33,455 bases of DNA from an uncultured Fretibacterium sp. (lineage in GTDB: Bacteria; Synergistota; Synergistia; Synergistales; Aminobacteriaceae), in the NCBI GenBank assembly GCA_937900285.1, contig CALCEM010000039.1:1-33455 (forward strand). Direction: 5' to 3'. How positions within the stretch are numbered: position 1 is the stretch's first letter; every line of letters begins with the position of its first letter. This document shows, piece after piece, positions 9,374 through 16,443 of the stretch. The notes under the pieces are model-generated. The model was not told the DNA's origin and made no database searches. It worked only from the letters and a program-made list of their open reading frames with translations. The translations under genes were made by a program, and so were the position numbers.

Positions 9374-9436
9374 AAATTTAACCTCCAAAATTAAAAAATA
9401 AAAATATTCCTAATTCTCAGCATAATATATTTTTTT

Positions 9437-10411
9437 CTATAAAAATAAATATCTGATAAAAAATAATAACCCGGCCAACGCTCCGCCCAATATCGCAAAG
9501 AAAAATATATCTTCGAAGAAATTATGTCCAGATTTAGGTTTTACTGGCTCATCAGAATATTTTGTACGTAACATTAAATCTTTTGTTATGGTCATCAGCC
9601 CTTGAATTTCATTATTAATTCTCAGATAAATATACGCTCTGTCGTTCTGTTTTTCTACTTTTTCAACGGGGAAGATGGAAGCTAAATTATTATCTTCAAG
9701 ATATTTTTTTATAATAGCTCCTGCTCCTTCACCTTCGAGAACTACTTCTAAAATATCACCGGGCACAATAGACGATGAAGCTTTTCCCCGAACCGGATCA
9801 ATTACAGGAGTACACTTTATAATCTGCATTTTGGCGCTGGTTTCTTCTTGTTTCTGCTCCTGTTTTTCCATTGCCTGGCGTGCTTTTTCTGCTTCTTCTG
9901 CGAGAGTCTTAACGGGTTTTAAAACTTTTGCGCGCTCCAGAGCATTCCGATCTAATTCTTCGGCATCGCACATAGCACTAAATACGCAACCCGTATCCTC
10001 TTCGATCATTCGTCTTATTTGGCTTTCAAGCTGGCGTAATCTGGGCTTAGTATAATTTTCAAATAATCTCTTGCGATCGTCATCATGTAATAACGAATTT
10101 ACGGACTTTTGTAATTTTTCACCGGTAGTTTTATCAAGCGGACCCATCTGCGGAAATTTTTTTACAAAACTGCGCCACTCTTTAGATGGATCGGGCAACC
10201 CTTTACCCGAATAAGGACGCGCCAACCAAAACGCCTGAAATACAACTTTACCGGATTTCGCTTCAAACACTTGACAAAATGCCCCGCCAACTTCACCACG
10301 ACTGGGCGTAAAAGCAAATTTAAAAGCTAAATACGCAGAATTTTTATTTTGAGAGCCTCCTGTTGCATTGGCTATCGTATGAACGTCTACTAAATTATTT
10401 TCTTCTGGCAT
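9437..10411 (-). CDS. Unrecognised tail-anchored protein with coiled coil
   Basis: A 324-residue protein I do not recognise. The N-terminal 110 residues look globular (YLAFKFAFTPSRGEVGGAFC, then a strand-rich stretch). Residues about 140-205 are highly charged and probably coiled coil. A second strand-rich domain (about 205-290) begins CTPVIDPVRGKASSSIVPGD and could be a small beta domain. The last 25 residues are a single hydrophobic helix with a very short tail, so the protein should be anchored by its C-terminus with the rest in the cytoplasm. No good ribosome site precedes the ATG and it starts 21 bases after the zinc-ribbon gene, so translation may be coupled. In the same operon as the STAS and ATPase genes; it may be their membrane platform (inference). 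Confidence 0.75.
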   Translation of the reverse strand: MPEENNLVDVHTIANATGGSQNKNSAYLAFKFAFTPSRGEVGGAFCQVFEAKSGKVVFQAFWLARPYSGKGLPDPSKEWRSFVKKFPQMGPLDKTTGEKLQKSVNSLLHDDDRKRLFENYTKPRLRQLESQIRRMIEEDTGCVFSAMCDAEELDRNALERAKVLKPVKTLAEEAEKARQAMEKQEQKQEETSAKMQIIKCTPVIDPVRGKASSSIVPGDILEVVLEGEGAGAIIKKYLEDNNLASIFPVEKVEKQNDRAYIYLRINNEIQGLMTITKDLMLRTKYSDEPVKPKSGHNFFEDIFFFAILGGALAGLLFFIRYLFL

Positions 10412-10432
10412 GATCTTTATTTAATTTATAAT

Positions 10433-10591
10433 TTAACGAACTGCAAAACTTTTTGCGCTCCAAGATTTTCCCCTTGAAATTTCTCCGGCCAAAACCTGAA
10501 GCCATTTGCTATTACATTCGGGACAGCGTTTATCATCTGTTTTGTTTAGTTCAAACTCTTTTTTACATTCAAGACATTTAAACTTTGGCAT
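10433..10591 (-). CDS. Small zinc-ribbon protein
   Basis: A 52-residue protein with Cys6-x2-Cys9 and Cys23-x2-Cys26, a four-cysteine zinc ribbon like the FmdB family, followed by a basic, serine-rich tail. I start at MPKFKC, ten bases after GAGG; an ATG eight codons upstream lies inside the GGAGGAAAGAGG ribosome site and is unlikely. First gene of the four-gene operon ending at 8113. Function unknown. Confidence 0.7.
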   Translation of the reverse strand: MPKFKCLECKKEFELNKTDDKRCPECNSKWLQVLAGEISRGKSWSAKSFAVR

Positions 10592-10628
10592 AAAAATTTT
10601 TCCTCTTTCCTCCATGAATTAATTACAA

Positions 10629-10655
10629 ATTATATATTAAGCGTTTTTTTTTCAA
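10629..10655 (-). promoter_or_regulatory. Promoter of the zinc-ribbon/STAS/ATPase operon
   Basis: On the minus strand TTGAAA (10655 down to 10650) and TATAAT (10634 down to 10629) are 15 bases apart, shorter than usual. Placed about 38 bases before the zinc-ribbon start. Confidence 0.5.
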
Positions 10656-10682
10656 ATACAATAATCCACTTAAATTTTTACA

Positions 10683-10719
10683 TAAAAAAATCCTCCAGAT
10701 GTTTAAAAATCCAGAGGAT
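10683..10719 (-). terminator. Terminator of the exported low-complexity operon
   Basis: On the minus strand ATCCTCTGGAT pairs with ATCTGGAGGAT (11 pairs, two G-T) and is followed by a run of Ts. It separates this operon from the zinc-ribbon operon. Confidence 0.85.
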
Positions 10720-10741
10720 CAGCATAAATCAAATTTTAAAA

Positions 10742-11488
10742 TTATTCCGCTGTTTCTTCGGCTGCTGGCTTTTCATTATTATTTTCGGCCTCTGAAATTT
10801 TTTCGGCTTTTTGTTCAAGCTCTTCGATTGATTCAGAAATTTCTCCTTTTACCTGTTCGGGAGCTGGCTCTCTCATAATCGAAATATCGTCACCGTTAAA
10901 CTCTTTTTCGTCATGATGTTCGAGGGCCGGTGAATTAATTCCCCTTTCATTTTCGTGATCTAAACGTTCTTTTTCATCGATAAATTTGGAAAATTTTATC
11001 ATTTCAATATCATTTCTCAAACTCAAAATATGCGCGTGAATATCTAAAGCTCTTTCCCTGTCAATGGGATGCTCGCTTAAAACCGCTTCGAGTTCAATTT
11101 CCCATTTTGCTAAGTCAATAGCTCTCGATCTAATTTCTGGGGGCATCTTCTCAAATCTTCCGCGTAAATTTTCGGGTCTGTTCATTACAAAAATTTCTGG
11201 CTTAAAATCCGGTCTGAAATCCGGCCTGGAATCTGGTCTAAAATCCGGCCTAAAATCCGGTTTAAAATTCGGGGCGTGGTCGTGTCTCATATCTTGACGC
11301 ATTTCACGCGCTCCACCACAACAAGAGCGATTAAATTCGGGGCGTTGAGGCTGTCCCGGTTGTCCCGGCTGTATGGGCTGAAAATTATTTTTATCTCCGT
11401 TATGTTGTTCATGACGCGGACCGCACGCAAGCGCTACACCTGAAACGCATAAAACTAAAATTAAAATTAATGACGCAAATTTTTTCAT
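10742..11488 (-). CDS. Exported His/Cys-rich protein with PDFR repeats
   Basis: A 248-residue exported protein. MKKFASLILILVLCVSGVAL is a signal sequence followed by Ala-Cys; Cys22 could be a lipidation site, though the lipobox is poor, or the cut could be after ALA. The mature N-terminus is rich in His, Gln, Pro and has Cys56-Cys57 in SCCGG. Residues 73-96 are six PDFR-type tetrapeptides. Residues about 115-175 form a helical region (MPPEIRSRAIDLAKWEIELE) reminiscent of Spy/CpxP-like periplasmic helical proteins, and the C-terminus is acidic. Last gene of a four-gene operon of exported proteins, 29 bases after its neighbour, with GGAGGATTTT before the ATG. A metal-binding or chaperone role is only a guess. 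Confidence 0.7.
   Translation of the reverse strand: MKKFASLILILVLCVSGVALACGPRHEQHNGDKNNFQPIQPGQPGQPQRPEFNRSCCGGAREMRQDMRHDHAPNFKPDFRPDFRPDSRPDFRPDFKPEIFVMNRPENLRGRFEKMPPEIRSRAIDLAKWEIELEAVLSEHPIDRERALDIHAHILSLRNDIEMIKFSKFIDEKERLDHENERGINSPALEHHDEKEFNGDDISIMREPAPEQVKGEISESIEELEQKAEKISEAENNNEKPAAEETAE
11201..11272 (-). repeat. Six 12-base units encoding PDFR tetrapeptides
   Basis: Encodes residues 73-96 of the exported protein as PNFK, PDFR, PDFR, PDSR, PDFR, PDFK. The units are similar at the DNA level (AAATCCGG or close relatives on the plus strand), which suggests growth by slippage. Confidence 0.8.
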
Positions 11489-11517
11489 GTTAATAAAAAT
11501 CCTCCAAAATTTATAAA

Positions 11518-11814
11518 TTAATTATTTTCCCCGTGTTCGCGTTTAGGAAATTTATCATCCGGCTGTAATTCCGGACGTTTATGATCTTTATTTTTATCAT
11601 CGTTGCCGAAATGTTTCCCGTCTCCTTCACGTCTTGGGTGTTTATCATCTGGCGGAAGGGGTGGGCGCTGTTTATCCTGTTTATCATTATTCTGCATTTC
11701 CGGCGGTTTACGATCTGAATCATTATCACCGACATTTACATTTACGCTCACGCTGGCAAAAGCAGCACCAGCAAAAATAATCACACTTAAAATTACACTT
11801 AAAAATTTTTTCAT
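11518..11814 (-). CDS. Small exported, highly charged protein
   Basis: A 98-residue protein with signal peptide MKKFLSVILSVIIFAGAAFA, a short alternating strand SVSVNVNVG and then a low-complexity, Asp/Lys/Pro-rich tail expected to be disordered. The tail holds a near-duplicate: RPPLPPDDKHPRREGDGKHF and RPELQPDDKFPKREHGENN. I start at MKKFLSV with GAGG about 11 bases upstream; that GAGG overlaps the stop of the preceding gene, so translation is likely coupled. An upstream in-frame TTG has no advantage. Function not known. Confidence 0.7.
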   Translation of the reverse strand: MKKFLSVILSVIIFAGAAFASVSVNVNVGDNDSDRKPPEMQNNDKQDKQRPPLPPDDKHPRREGDGKHFGNDDKNKDHKRPELQPDDKFPKREHGENN

Positions 11815-11827
11815 AGTAAACAATACC

Positions 11828-12262
11828 TCAAAATCTTTTATTTTTCTTAATAGTTATTTCGTATTCAGAACCGCGGTCACGATCACGATCATAATCATAA
11901 TCTCTGTATTCGCGTTGACTTCTTTCGTAATCTCTGCGTTCCTGTTCTCTTCTGTAACGTTCTTCTTCACGTTGTCTGCGTTCGCGTTCTAAACGTTCGG
12001 ATTCGCGCTGACGTTCAATGCGTTCTCTTTCCCTGCGCTCTTGTTCTCTGCGTTCTTGTTCGCGTTTATATTCTTCTCTGCGTTCCCATTCTCTGCGCTG
12101 TTGTTCGTGATGATCTACGGGAGGCGGCGGTGCTTTCTCCTCGTGTTTATCGTCTTTACCGAGCTTAATACCGAGATCGATCCCGATATCAAGCCCAGCA
12201 AAAGCTACACCAGAGAAAGTTAATGTGATAAAAAATGCAAATACTGCTAAAAATTTTCTCAC
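11828..12262 (-). CDS. Exported Arg/Glu-rich helical protein, short paralogue
   Basis: A 144-residue protein starting with GTG, ten bases after AAGGAG. Residues 1-22 are a signal peptide ending AFA. Then come an alternating strand LDIGIDLGIKLG, a proline stretch EKAPPPPVDHH, about 75 residues composed mostly of Arg and Glu (ERREQERRERERIERQRE), an Asp/Arg/Tyr-rich stretch, and the C-terminus SEYEITIKKNKRF. The order strand, proline linker, charged helix, S-E-Y-E-I-T-I end matches the upstream 306-residue protein, so the two look like paralogues of different helix length. Second gene of the operon. Function unknown. Confidence 0.75.
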   Translation of the reverse strand: MRKFLAVFAFFITLTFSGVAFAGLDIGIDLGIKLGKDDKHEEKAPPPPVDHHEQQRREWERREEYKREQERREQERRERERIERQRESERLERERRQREEERYRREQERRDYERSQREYRDYDYDRDRDRGSEYEITIKKNKRF

Positions 12263-12305
12263 CTTAAAATTTCTCCTTGTAAAATTTAAAAATATTTCTC
12301 ACAAA

Positions 12306-13226
12306 TTACCTTTTTACCTTACCAGTTATAGTAATGTCGTAATCAGATTCTCCGCCTGGTCTTGAAGGACTGTGATCGAGTCTTGAGCCGCCTGAATTAA
12401 CTTCAGATTGATATCTTCTGCGTTCATACTCAATTCTTTCGCGTTCGCGGCGTTCTTGTTCTCTGCGTTCCATTTCGTAACGTTCTCTAGCGCGGCGTTC
12501 TTCTTCCATTCTGCGCTGTTGTTCGATGCGTTCACGTTCTCTGCGTTCGCGTTCGATTCTTTCACGTTCGAGTCTTTCACGTTCGCGGCGTTCACGTTCG
12601 AGTCTTTCGCGTTCCATGCGTTCGCGTTCTAAACGTTCTCTCTCAATTCTTTCGCGTTCTCTGCGTTCTCTTTCGAGTCTTTCACGCTCCATGCGTTCCC
12701 TTTCGAGTCTTTCGCGTTCTAAACGTTCTCTTTCGAGCCTTTCGCGTTCGATTCTTTCACGTTCTCTGCGTTCGCGTTCGATACGTTCCTGTTCCATACG
12801 GCGCTGCATTTCGATACGACGGCGTTCTTCTTCTTCTTTCTTGCGACGCATTTCTTCTTCTCTTCTGCGACGTTCGGCTTCTTCTCTAGCTCTGCGTTCT
12901 GCTTCTGCGCGTTCTGCTCTGATGCGGTTTTCTTCTTCGAGTCTTGCGCGGTTTTCTGCATCTCTTATGCGTTGTTCATCCTCATAGCGATGGCTGTCAT
13001 AACGTTCACTTTCATAAGAACTGCGTCCATAATCACTATAAGAAGATGGAGCTTGCTGCCTGCGTGATGGAGTTGGTGCCGGTGGTAACGGTGCTTTTTT
13101 CTTGATCGTTATTTCTGCATCGTCAACATGGAGAGCTGCATCAGCAGTATAAGGACGTGAAGCGAAAAATATTCCGCTTAAAGCCATTACGGAGACTGTT
13201 GCTAAAATTTTATGTGATCTTTTCAT
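12306..13226 (-). CDS. Exported long single-helix protein with ERERX repeats
   Basis: A 306-residue protein. Residues 1-31 carry a signal peptide (MKRSHKILATVSVMALSGIF). After it come AEITIKKKAPLPPAPTP, a Ser/Tyr-rich segment, and about 190 residues (80-272) that are almost only Glu, Arg, Ala, Ile, Leu and Met. Within this, residues 150-234 are 17 perfect ERERX pentapeptides with X = L, I, M or R. The E/R pattern is what forms stable single alpha-helices; a five-residue period does not build the fixed stripe of a coiled coil. The C-terminus is SDYDITITGKVKR. I start at MKRSHK, where AGGAGGAG lies about 12 bases upstream; a longer frame has no ribosome site. First gene of its operon, divergent from the TolC-like gene. 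Function unknown; a periplasmic spacer or cell-wall-binding rod is plausible. Confidence 0.8.
   Translation of the reverse strand: MKRSHKILATVSVMALSGIFFASRPYTADAALHVDDAEITIKKKAPLPPAPTPSRRQQAPSSYSDYGRSSYESERYDSHRYEDEQRIRDAENRARLEEENRIRAERAEAERRAREEAERRRREEEMRRKKEEEERRRIEMQRRMEQERIERERRERERIERERLERERLERERLERERMERERLERERRERERIERERLERERMERERLERERRERERLERERIERERRERERIEQQRRMEEERRARERYEMERREQERRERERIEYERRRYQSEVNSGGSRLDHSPSRPGGESDYDITITGKVKR
12525..12779 (-). repeat. 17 tandem 15-base units encoding ERERX
   Basis: An uninterrupted 255-base minisatellite. Each unit encodes Glu-Arg-Glu-Arg plus one variable residue, in the order R I L L L M L R I L M L R L I R I. Third-position differences between units show it is not very recent throughout. 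Degenerate units continue on both sides. Confidence 0.92.
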
Positions 13227-13338
13227 TTGTAAAAAGTCTCCTCCTTTCGTTGGGTGATAGAATAGCAAATTTTTATGAAATATGTATGAATTAAAACTGA
13301 AAATTTTATGTGAGAATTTTACGCATTTTAAATTATAG

Positions 13339-13344
13339 TATAAT
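13339..13344 (+). promoter_or_regulatory. -10 box of the TolC-like operon
   Basis: TATAAT within TATAGTATAAT, 35 bases before the TolC-like start. No strong -35 at the usual distance; TTTTAC lies 16 bases upstream. Confidence 0.4.
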
Positions 13345-13378
13345 TGCAAAAAAATTTATTCTGACAGGTGGATTCCAT

Positions 13379-14737
13379 ATGAATTTAAAAAAATTTCTGA
13401 TAACACTGGTTACAGGCTCTTTAATTTTTCCCCAAATGTCCGGAGCTTCTGTGCACATGTCTCTGTCCCAATACGTACGGGAAATTTTAGTAAATAATCC
13501 GTCCTTACAATCTGGCATTAAATCGGTTGAAGCTGATTATTATTCCGTTTTAGCTTCGGTCGGTTCTCAGCGTTTACAAGTCGGAGCAAGTTCGGGATTT
13601 ACTTGGATTTCAAAAGTACAGGGAAAAGATAATTACACCGCAGGAAATATCGGAATTACTTTAACAAAACGCATCGACATTTCTAATTCTTTCACGCTCG
13701 ATCAACAACAAAATATTTTGGGTTATGAAATTTCCCGCGCACAATTCGACAACGCTTTAAATGATTTGATCGCAACTGCTGAAGAAACTTGGTGGGGCGC
13801 AGTCCTAGCACGCGAAAATGTGAAACTGCAAAGAGAAATTTTATTACAACGTTCCGAAAATCATCGCGTCACTGTTGAGAAATTTAATCAGGAATTAGTG
13901 CCGAGATTGGACGTTGTACGCAGTGAAGCTCAAGTCGTTGAAGCAGAAGCTACAGCAAAAACAGCGGAAACCACTTATCAAAATTTATTAGCGAATTTAT
14001 CATTTTTAGCCGGAGGTCTCGATGTTGAACCGGAAGAAGAAGAATTACGCGTACCGGAGTTTGATATTGAATTAAATCAGGAAGACGCTTTAAATTTTCG
14101 TCCGGACGTAAGAGCCGCAAAATTAACACTTGAACGCGCCAAAATCGCAAAAAAATTAAACGCTAAAGGTTTATCGCCTACTTTAGATTTTGCTTTCACT
14201 GGTTATCCTTGGAGCGACCCAAAAACTTCAACCACTCCAAACGGCCAGCAGGTAATGGGGAATTTAAGTTTAAATTTTCCGCTGTTCAACGGCAGACAAA
14301 CTAAATATAAAGTTTTAAACTCTGATCGCTTGATTCAATCGGCCGAAGCCAATTTAAAATATTTACAGGAAACTACCAAACGCGACATAATTGTAGCCCT
14401 CAATAACTGGAAGGAAGCCGCCTCATCCGAACATGACAAAAAACGCCAGGTCGAACGCTCCGAAGAAGAATTAAGAATCACGGAATTAATGTACGCTGAA
14501 GGCATGGGCGCACAAATTGATTTGATCAACGCTCAAACTGCTTACCAATCCGTAAGAACTGAATATCTCGACGCTGTTAAAAATATGTACGTTGCACTCG
14601 TTGATCTTCGTAAAGCCATCGGAGATTATTCACCGGATGAAAATGGCGACTGGGATGAAGCTGTTGCACGTTACGCAAAAGGCAACGACATTCAAAACGA
14701 AACAGGCGTAAAAAATTTAAGGACTGACACGAAATGA
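13379..14737 (+). CDS. TolC-family outer membrane efflux protein
   Basis: A 452-residue outer membrane factor that would form a trimeric channel-tunnel for export. Signal peptide MNLKKFLITLVTGSLIFPQM, then the two-fold repeated helical hairpin layout of TolC: long amphipathic helices (for example AEETWWGAVLARENVKLQRE), strand segments with FAFTGYPWSDP and LSLNFPLFNGRQ, and the second helical repeat with LMYAEGMGAQIDLINAQTAY. The last pattern (EGxxxxxDLLxAQ) is the usual OEP signature. I start at the ATG preceded by AGGTGG seven bases upstream. No inner-membrane pump or adaptor is adjacent, so the partner is elsewhere. The stop overlaps the next gene's ATG. Confidence 0.9.
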   Translation: MNLKKFLITLVTGSLIFPQMSGASVHMSLSQYVREILVNNPSLQSGIKSVEADYYSVLASVGSQRLQVGASSGFTWISKVQGKDNYTAGNIGITLTKRIDISNSFTLDQQQNILGYEISRAQFDNALNDLIATAEETWWGAVLARENVKLQREILLQRSENHRVTVEKFNQELVPRLDVVRSEAQVVEAEATAKTAETTYQNLLANLSFLAGGLDVEPEEEELRVPEFDIELNQEDALNFRPDVRAAKLTLERAKIAKKLNAKGLSPTLDFAFTGYPWSDPKTSTTPNGQQVMGNLSLNFPLFNGRQTKYKVLNSDRLIQSAEANLKYLQETTKRDIIVALNNWKEAASSEHDKKRQVERSEEELRITELMYAEGMGAQIDLINAQTAYQSVRTEYLDAVKNMYVALVDLRKAIGDYSPDENGDWDEAVARYAKGNDIQNETGVKNLRTDTK

Positions 14738-15249
14738 AATATAAATATAATTTAAAATCAAAATCCGTTTACGCATTCGTATTTTTATTTTTTGTTTTAT
14801 CGTGCTGCGCTAATGCCGAAGATGCGAGAATTAATAAAATTTCCCGCGCGTTCCTGAAAGCTAATCCGAAACTATCGCAGAAATTAGCTAACGATTACGC
14901 AAATTACGTCACTAAAACAGCCGATAAATTTAAAATTGACGCTTTCGTTGTTGCTGCTCTGATTATTCACGAGTCCACCGTAAATTATAAAGCTAAATCA
15001 AGAGGCGGAGATTACGGCCTGATGCAAGTGCGTTATAAAGTTCATGCTAAAGTGTTAAAACAAAAATTCGGAATTAAAAACGCTTCCGGACTCTTCGATG
15101 CCAGAAAAAATATTTTATTCGGCTGCGAAATTTTAGCAGACTGCTACAAACGGGCTAAAGGAAATACGCAAAAAGCAATAATTTATTACAGCGCAGGCAA
15201 CAGAAAATTATCAAATAAAGTTTTGAAAACTGTCAGCAAAATAAAATAA
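14734..15249 (+). CDS. Lytic transglycosylase (SLT domain)
   Basis: A 171-residue exported enzyme that cleaves the glycan strands of peptidoglycan, forming 1,6-anhydro-muramoyl ends. After a signal sequence (hydrophobic to residue 23, Cys24-Cys25, so possibly a lipoprotein), the SLT fold shows the catalytic Glu80 in LIIHEST, the GLMQV motif and YYSAGN, the three hallmarks of family 1 transglycosylases. The ATG overlaps the stop of the TolC-like gene (ATGA), so the two are translationally coupled. It could open the wall for assembly of the outer membrane channel (inference). Confidence 0.9.
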   Translation: MKYKYNLKSKSVYAFVFLFFVLSCCANAEDARINKISRAFLKANPKLSQKLANDYANYVTKTADKFKIDAFVVAALIIHESTVNYKAKSRGGDYGLMQVRYKVHAKVLKQKFGIKNASGLFDARKNILFGCEILADCYKRAKGNTQKAIIYYSAGNRKLSNKVLKTVSKIK

Positions 15250-15274
15250 TTATATTAAAGGAGATTTTATAATC

Positions 15275-16360
15275 TTGAAAAAAGTTTTTGTAAGTTTGAT
15301 TTTTGTGATAATGCTCTCAAATGTTTTATATGCTGATATAGTTTATACTGCTTCCGGAACGATGGGCGTAATAAAAATTTCTGACAGCGCAGATGTTACG
15401 CTCTCTGTAAAGAAAAATGTTTACAGCGATGATTTATTTGTGTCAGAATTTTATAATTATGAGGATCCCGGTTTAATTTTAATTGAGAGAAATTCCGACA
15501 TGACGCTCTCAGGAGATTACGCGTATATTTTCAAACCAGATTTGAGCCTTGAAAAATTTATTTATGAGGGCTGGCTCGATGGAATTTATATGACGCAATC
15601 CGTAGCATATTCAAATAATGGCAGGGGTTTATTTTTTTCATCAAAATTAAATCACTCTATTTCAGAAATTTCTACAGTGTCGTTTAATTCAACTGGATTA
15701 AATTACATTTATTCCGGAGACTTGTCCGAAGATTTTGCGGTGAAAATAACTGCGAACGGTTATGCGTTATATGCGTTATCAGACAGCAAATTAAAATTAT
15801 TTGACGGCCAGTTAAAAGATTCTACGTTATTAACAAGCATAGATGTCGGACCTGGTGCTAACGACATGGCCATAATGAATAATTCAAGGGTCGCAATCGC
15901 TCATGAATCCGGAATAAATATTTATTACGCCGGTTATGTCTGGGATTTGGTAAGCAATGACCTTTATGGAAATATAAAAACAGTTTGCTATGATGAGGCA
16001 GGCGGATTATTTTTCATAGGTCAGGAGGATGGTGCTGACACGATCTGGCATTATACAAACGAAATATTTGAAGAAGTTTATACGGATGATACCGGCGAAT
16101 ATTCGAGTTTAATATACGACAGCGATAAAAAAATTTTAGCAGCGTTAATCGGGAATAAATTAATTTTTATAAATTCTTCGAGTTATGAATTAGTTGCTGA
16201 ATTTGACAGCTCGAATTTGGGCGGAATCCCTAACAGTATAGCGAAAGTCTTAACATCCGGTGCAGATAACAGTACTAAATCAGGATGCAATTTAAATATT
16301 TATTTTGCGGGATTAATAATTTTATTAGTCGGATTGAAATTTAAAATTATCAGGCATTAA
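15275..16360 (+). CDS. Secreted beta-propeller-like protein with Synergist-CTERM-like tail
   Basis: A 361-residue exported protein starting with TTG, ten bases after AAAGGAGA. Residues 1-20 are a signal peptide ending LYA. The body is a series of beta-strand repeats (for example ANGYALYALSDSKLKLFDG, NNSRVAIAHESGINIYYAG, SDKKILAALIGNKLIFINS) that suggest a propeller. The end is Ser336-Gly-Cys338-Asn, a 17-residue hydrophobic helix and a basic tail KFKIIRH. This matches the layout of the Synergist-CTERM sorting domain, in which the Cys-containing motif precedes a membrane helix. It follows the transglycosylase gene by 25 bases. Function beyond surface placement is unknown. Confidence 0.75.
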   Translation: MKKVFVSLIFVIMLSNVLYADIVYTASGTMGVIKISDSADVTLSVKKNVYSDDLFVSEFYNYEDPGLILIERNSDMTLSGDYAYIFKPDLSLEKFIYEGWLDGIYMTQSVAYSNNGRGLFFSSKLNHSISEISTVSFNSTGLNYIYSGDLSEDFAVKITANGYALYALSDSKLKLFDGQLKDSTLLTSIDVGPGANDMAIMNNSRVAIAHESGINIYYAGYVWDLVSNDLYGNIKTVCYDEAGGLFFIGQEDGADTIWHYTNEIFEEVYTDDTGEYSSLIYDSDKKILAALIGNKLIFINSSSYELVAEFDSSNLGGIPNSIAKVLTSGADNSTKSGCNLNIYFAGLIILLVGLKFKIIRH

Positions 16361-16365
16361 ACACG

Positions 16366-16425
16366 AAAAAAAAAAAAAAAAAATCCTCCCTAGTTAAAAA
16401 GTTAAAAATTTAATTTTGGGAGGAT
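16366..16425 (-). terminator. Terminator of the aldolase gene with an 18-T tail
   Basis: On the minus strand ATCCTCCC pairs perfectly with GGGAGGAT around a long AT loop and is followed by 18 Ts (an A18 run on the plus strand, 16366-16383). It works only for the minus strand. Confidence 0.85.
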
Positions 16426-16443
16426 CATATTTATAAAAAATAC

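Noticed and set aside
12525..12779. CRISPR-like look of the regularly repeated stretch
   Set aside because: Units of 15 bases are directly adjacent with no spacers and stay in the reading frame of an exported protein.
12526..12987. Long plus-strand open frame rich in Ser and Arg opposite the ERERX repeats
   Set aside because: It is the reverse complement of the repeat array, has no ribosome site, and its Arg-Ser repeat follows from the 15-base unit.
13227..13349. N-terminal extension of 41 residues on the ERERX protein
   Set aside because: It would hide the signal peptide and runs through the AGGAGGAG ribosome site of the inner ATG.
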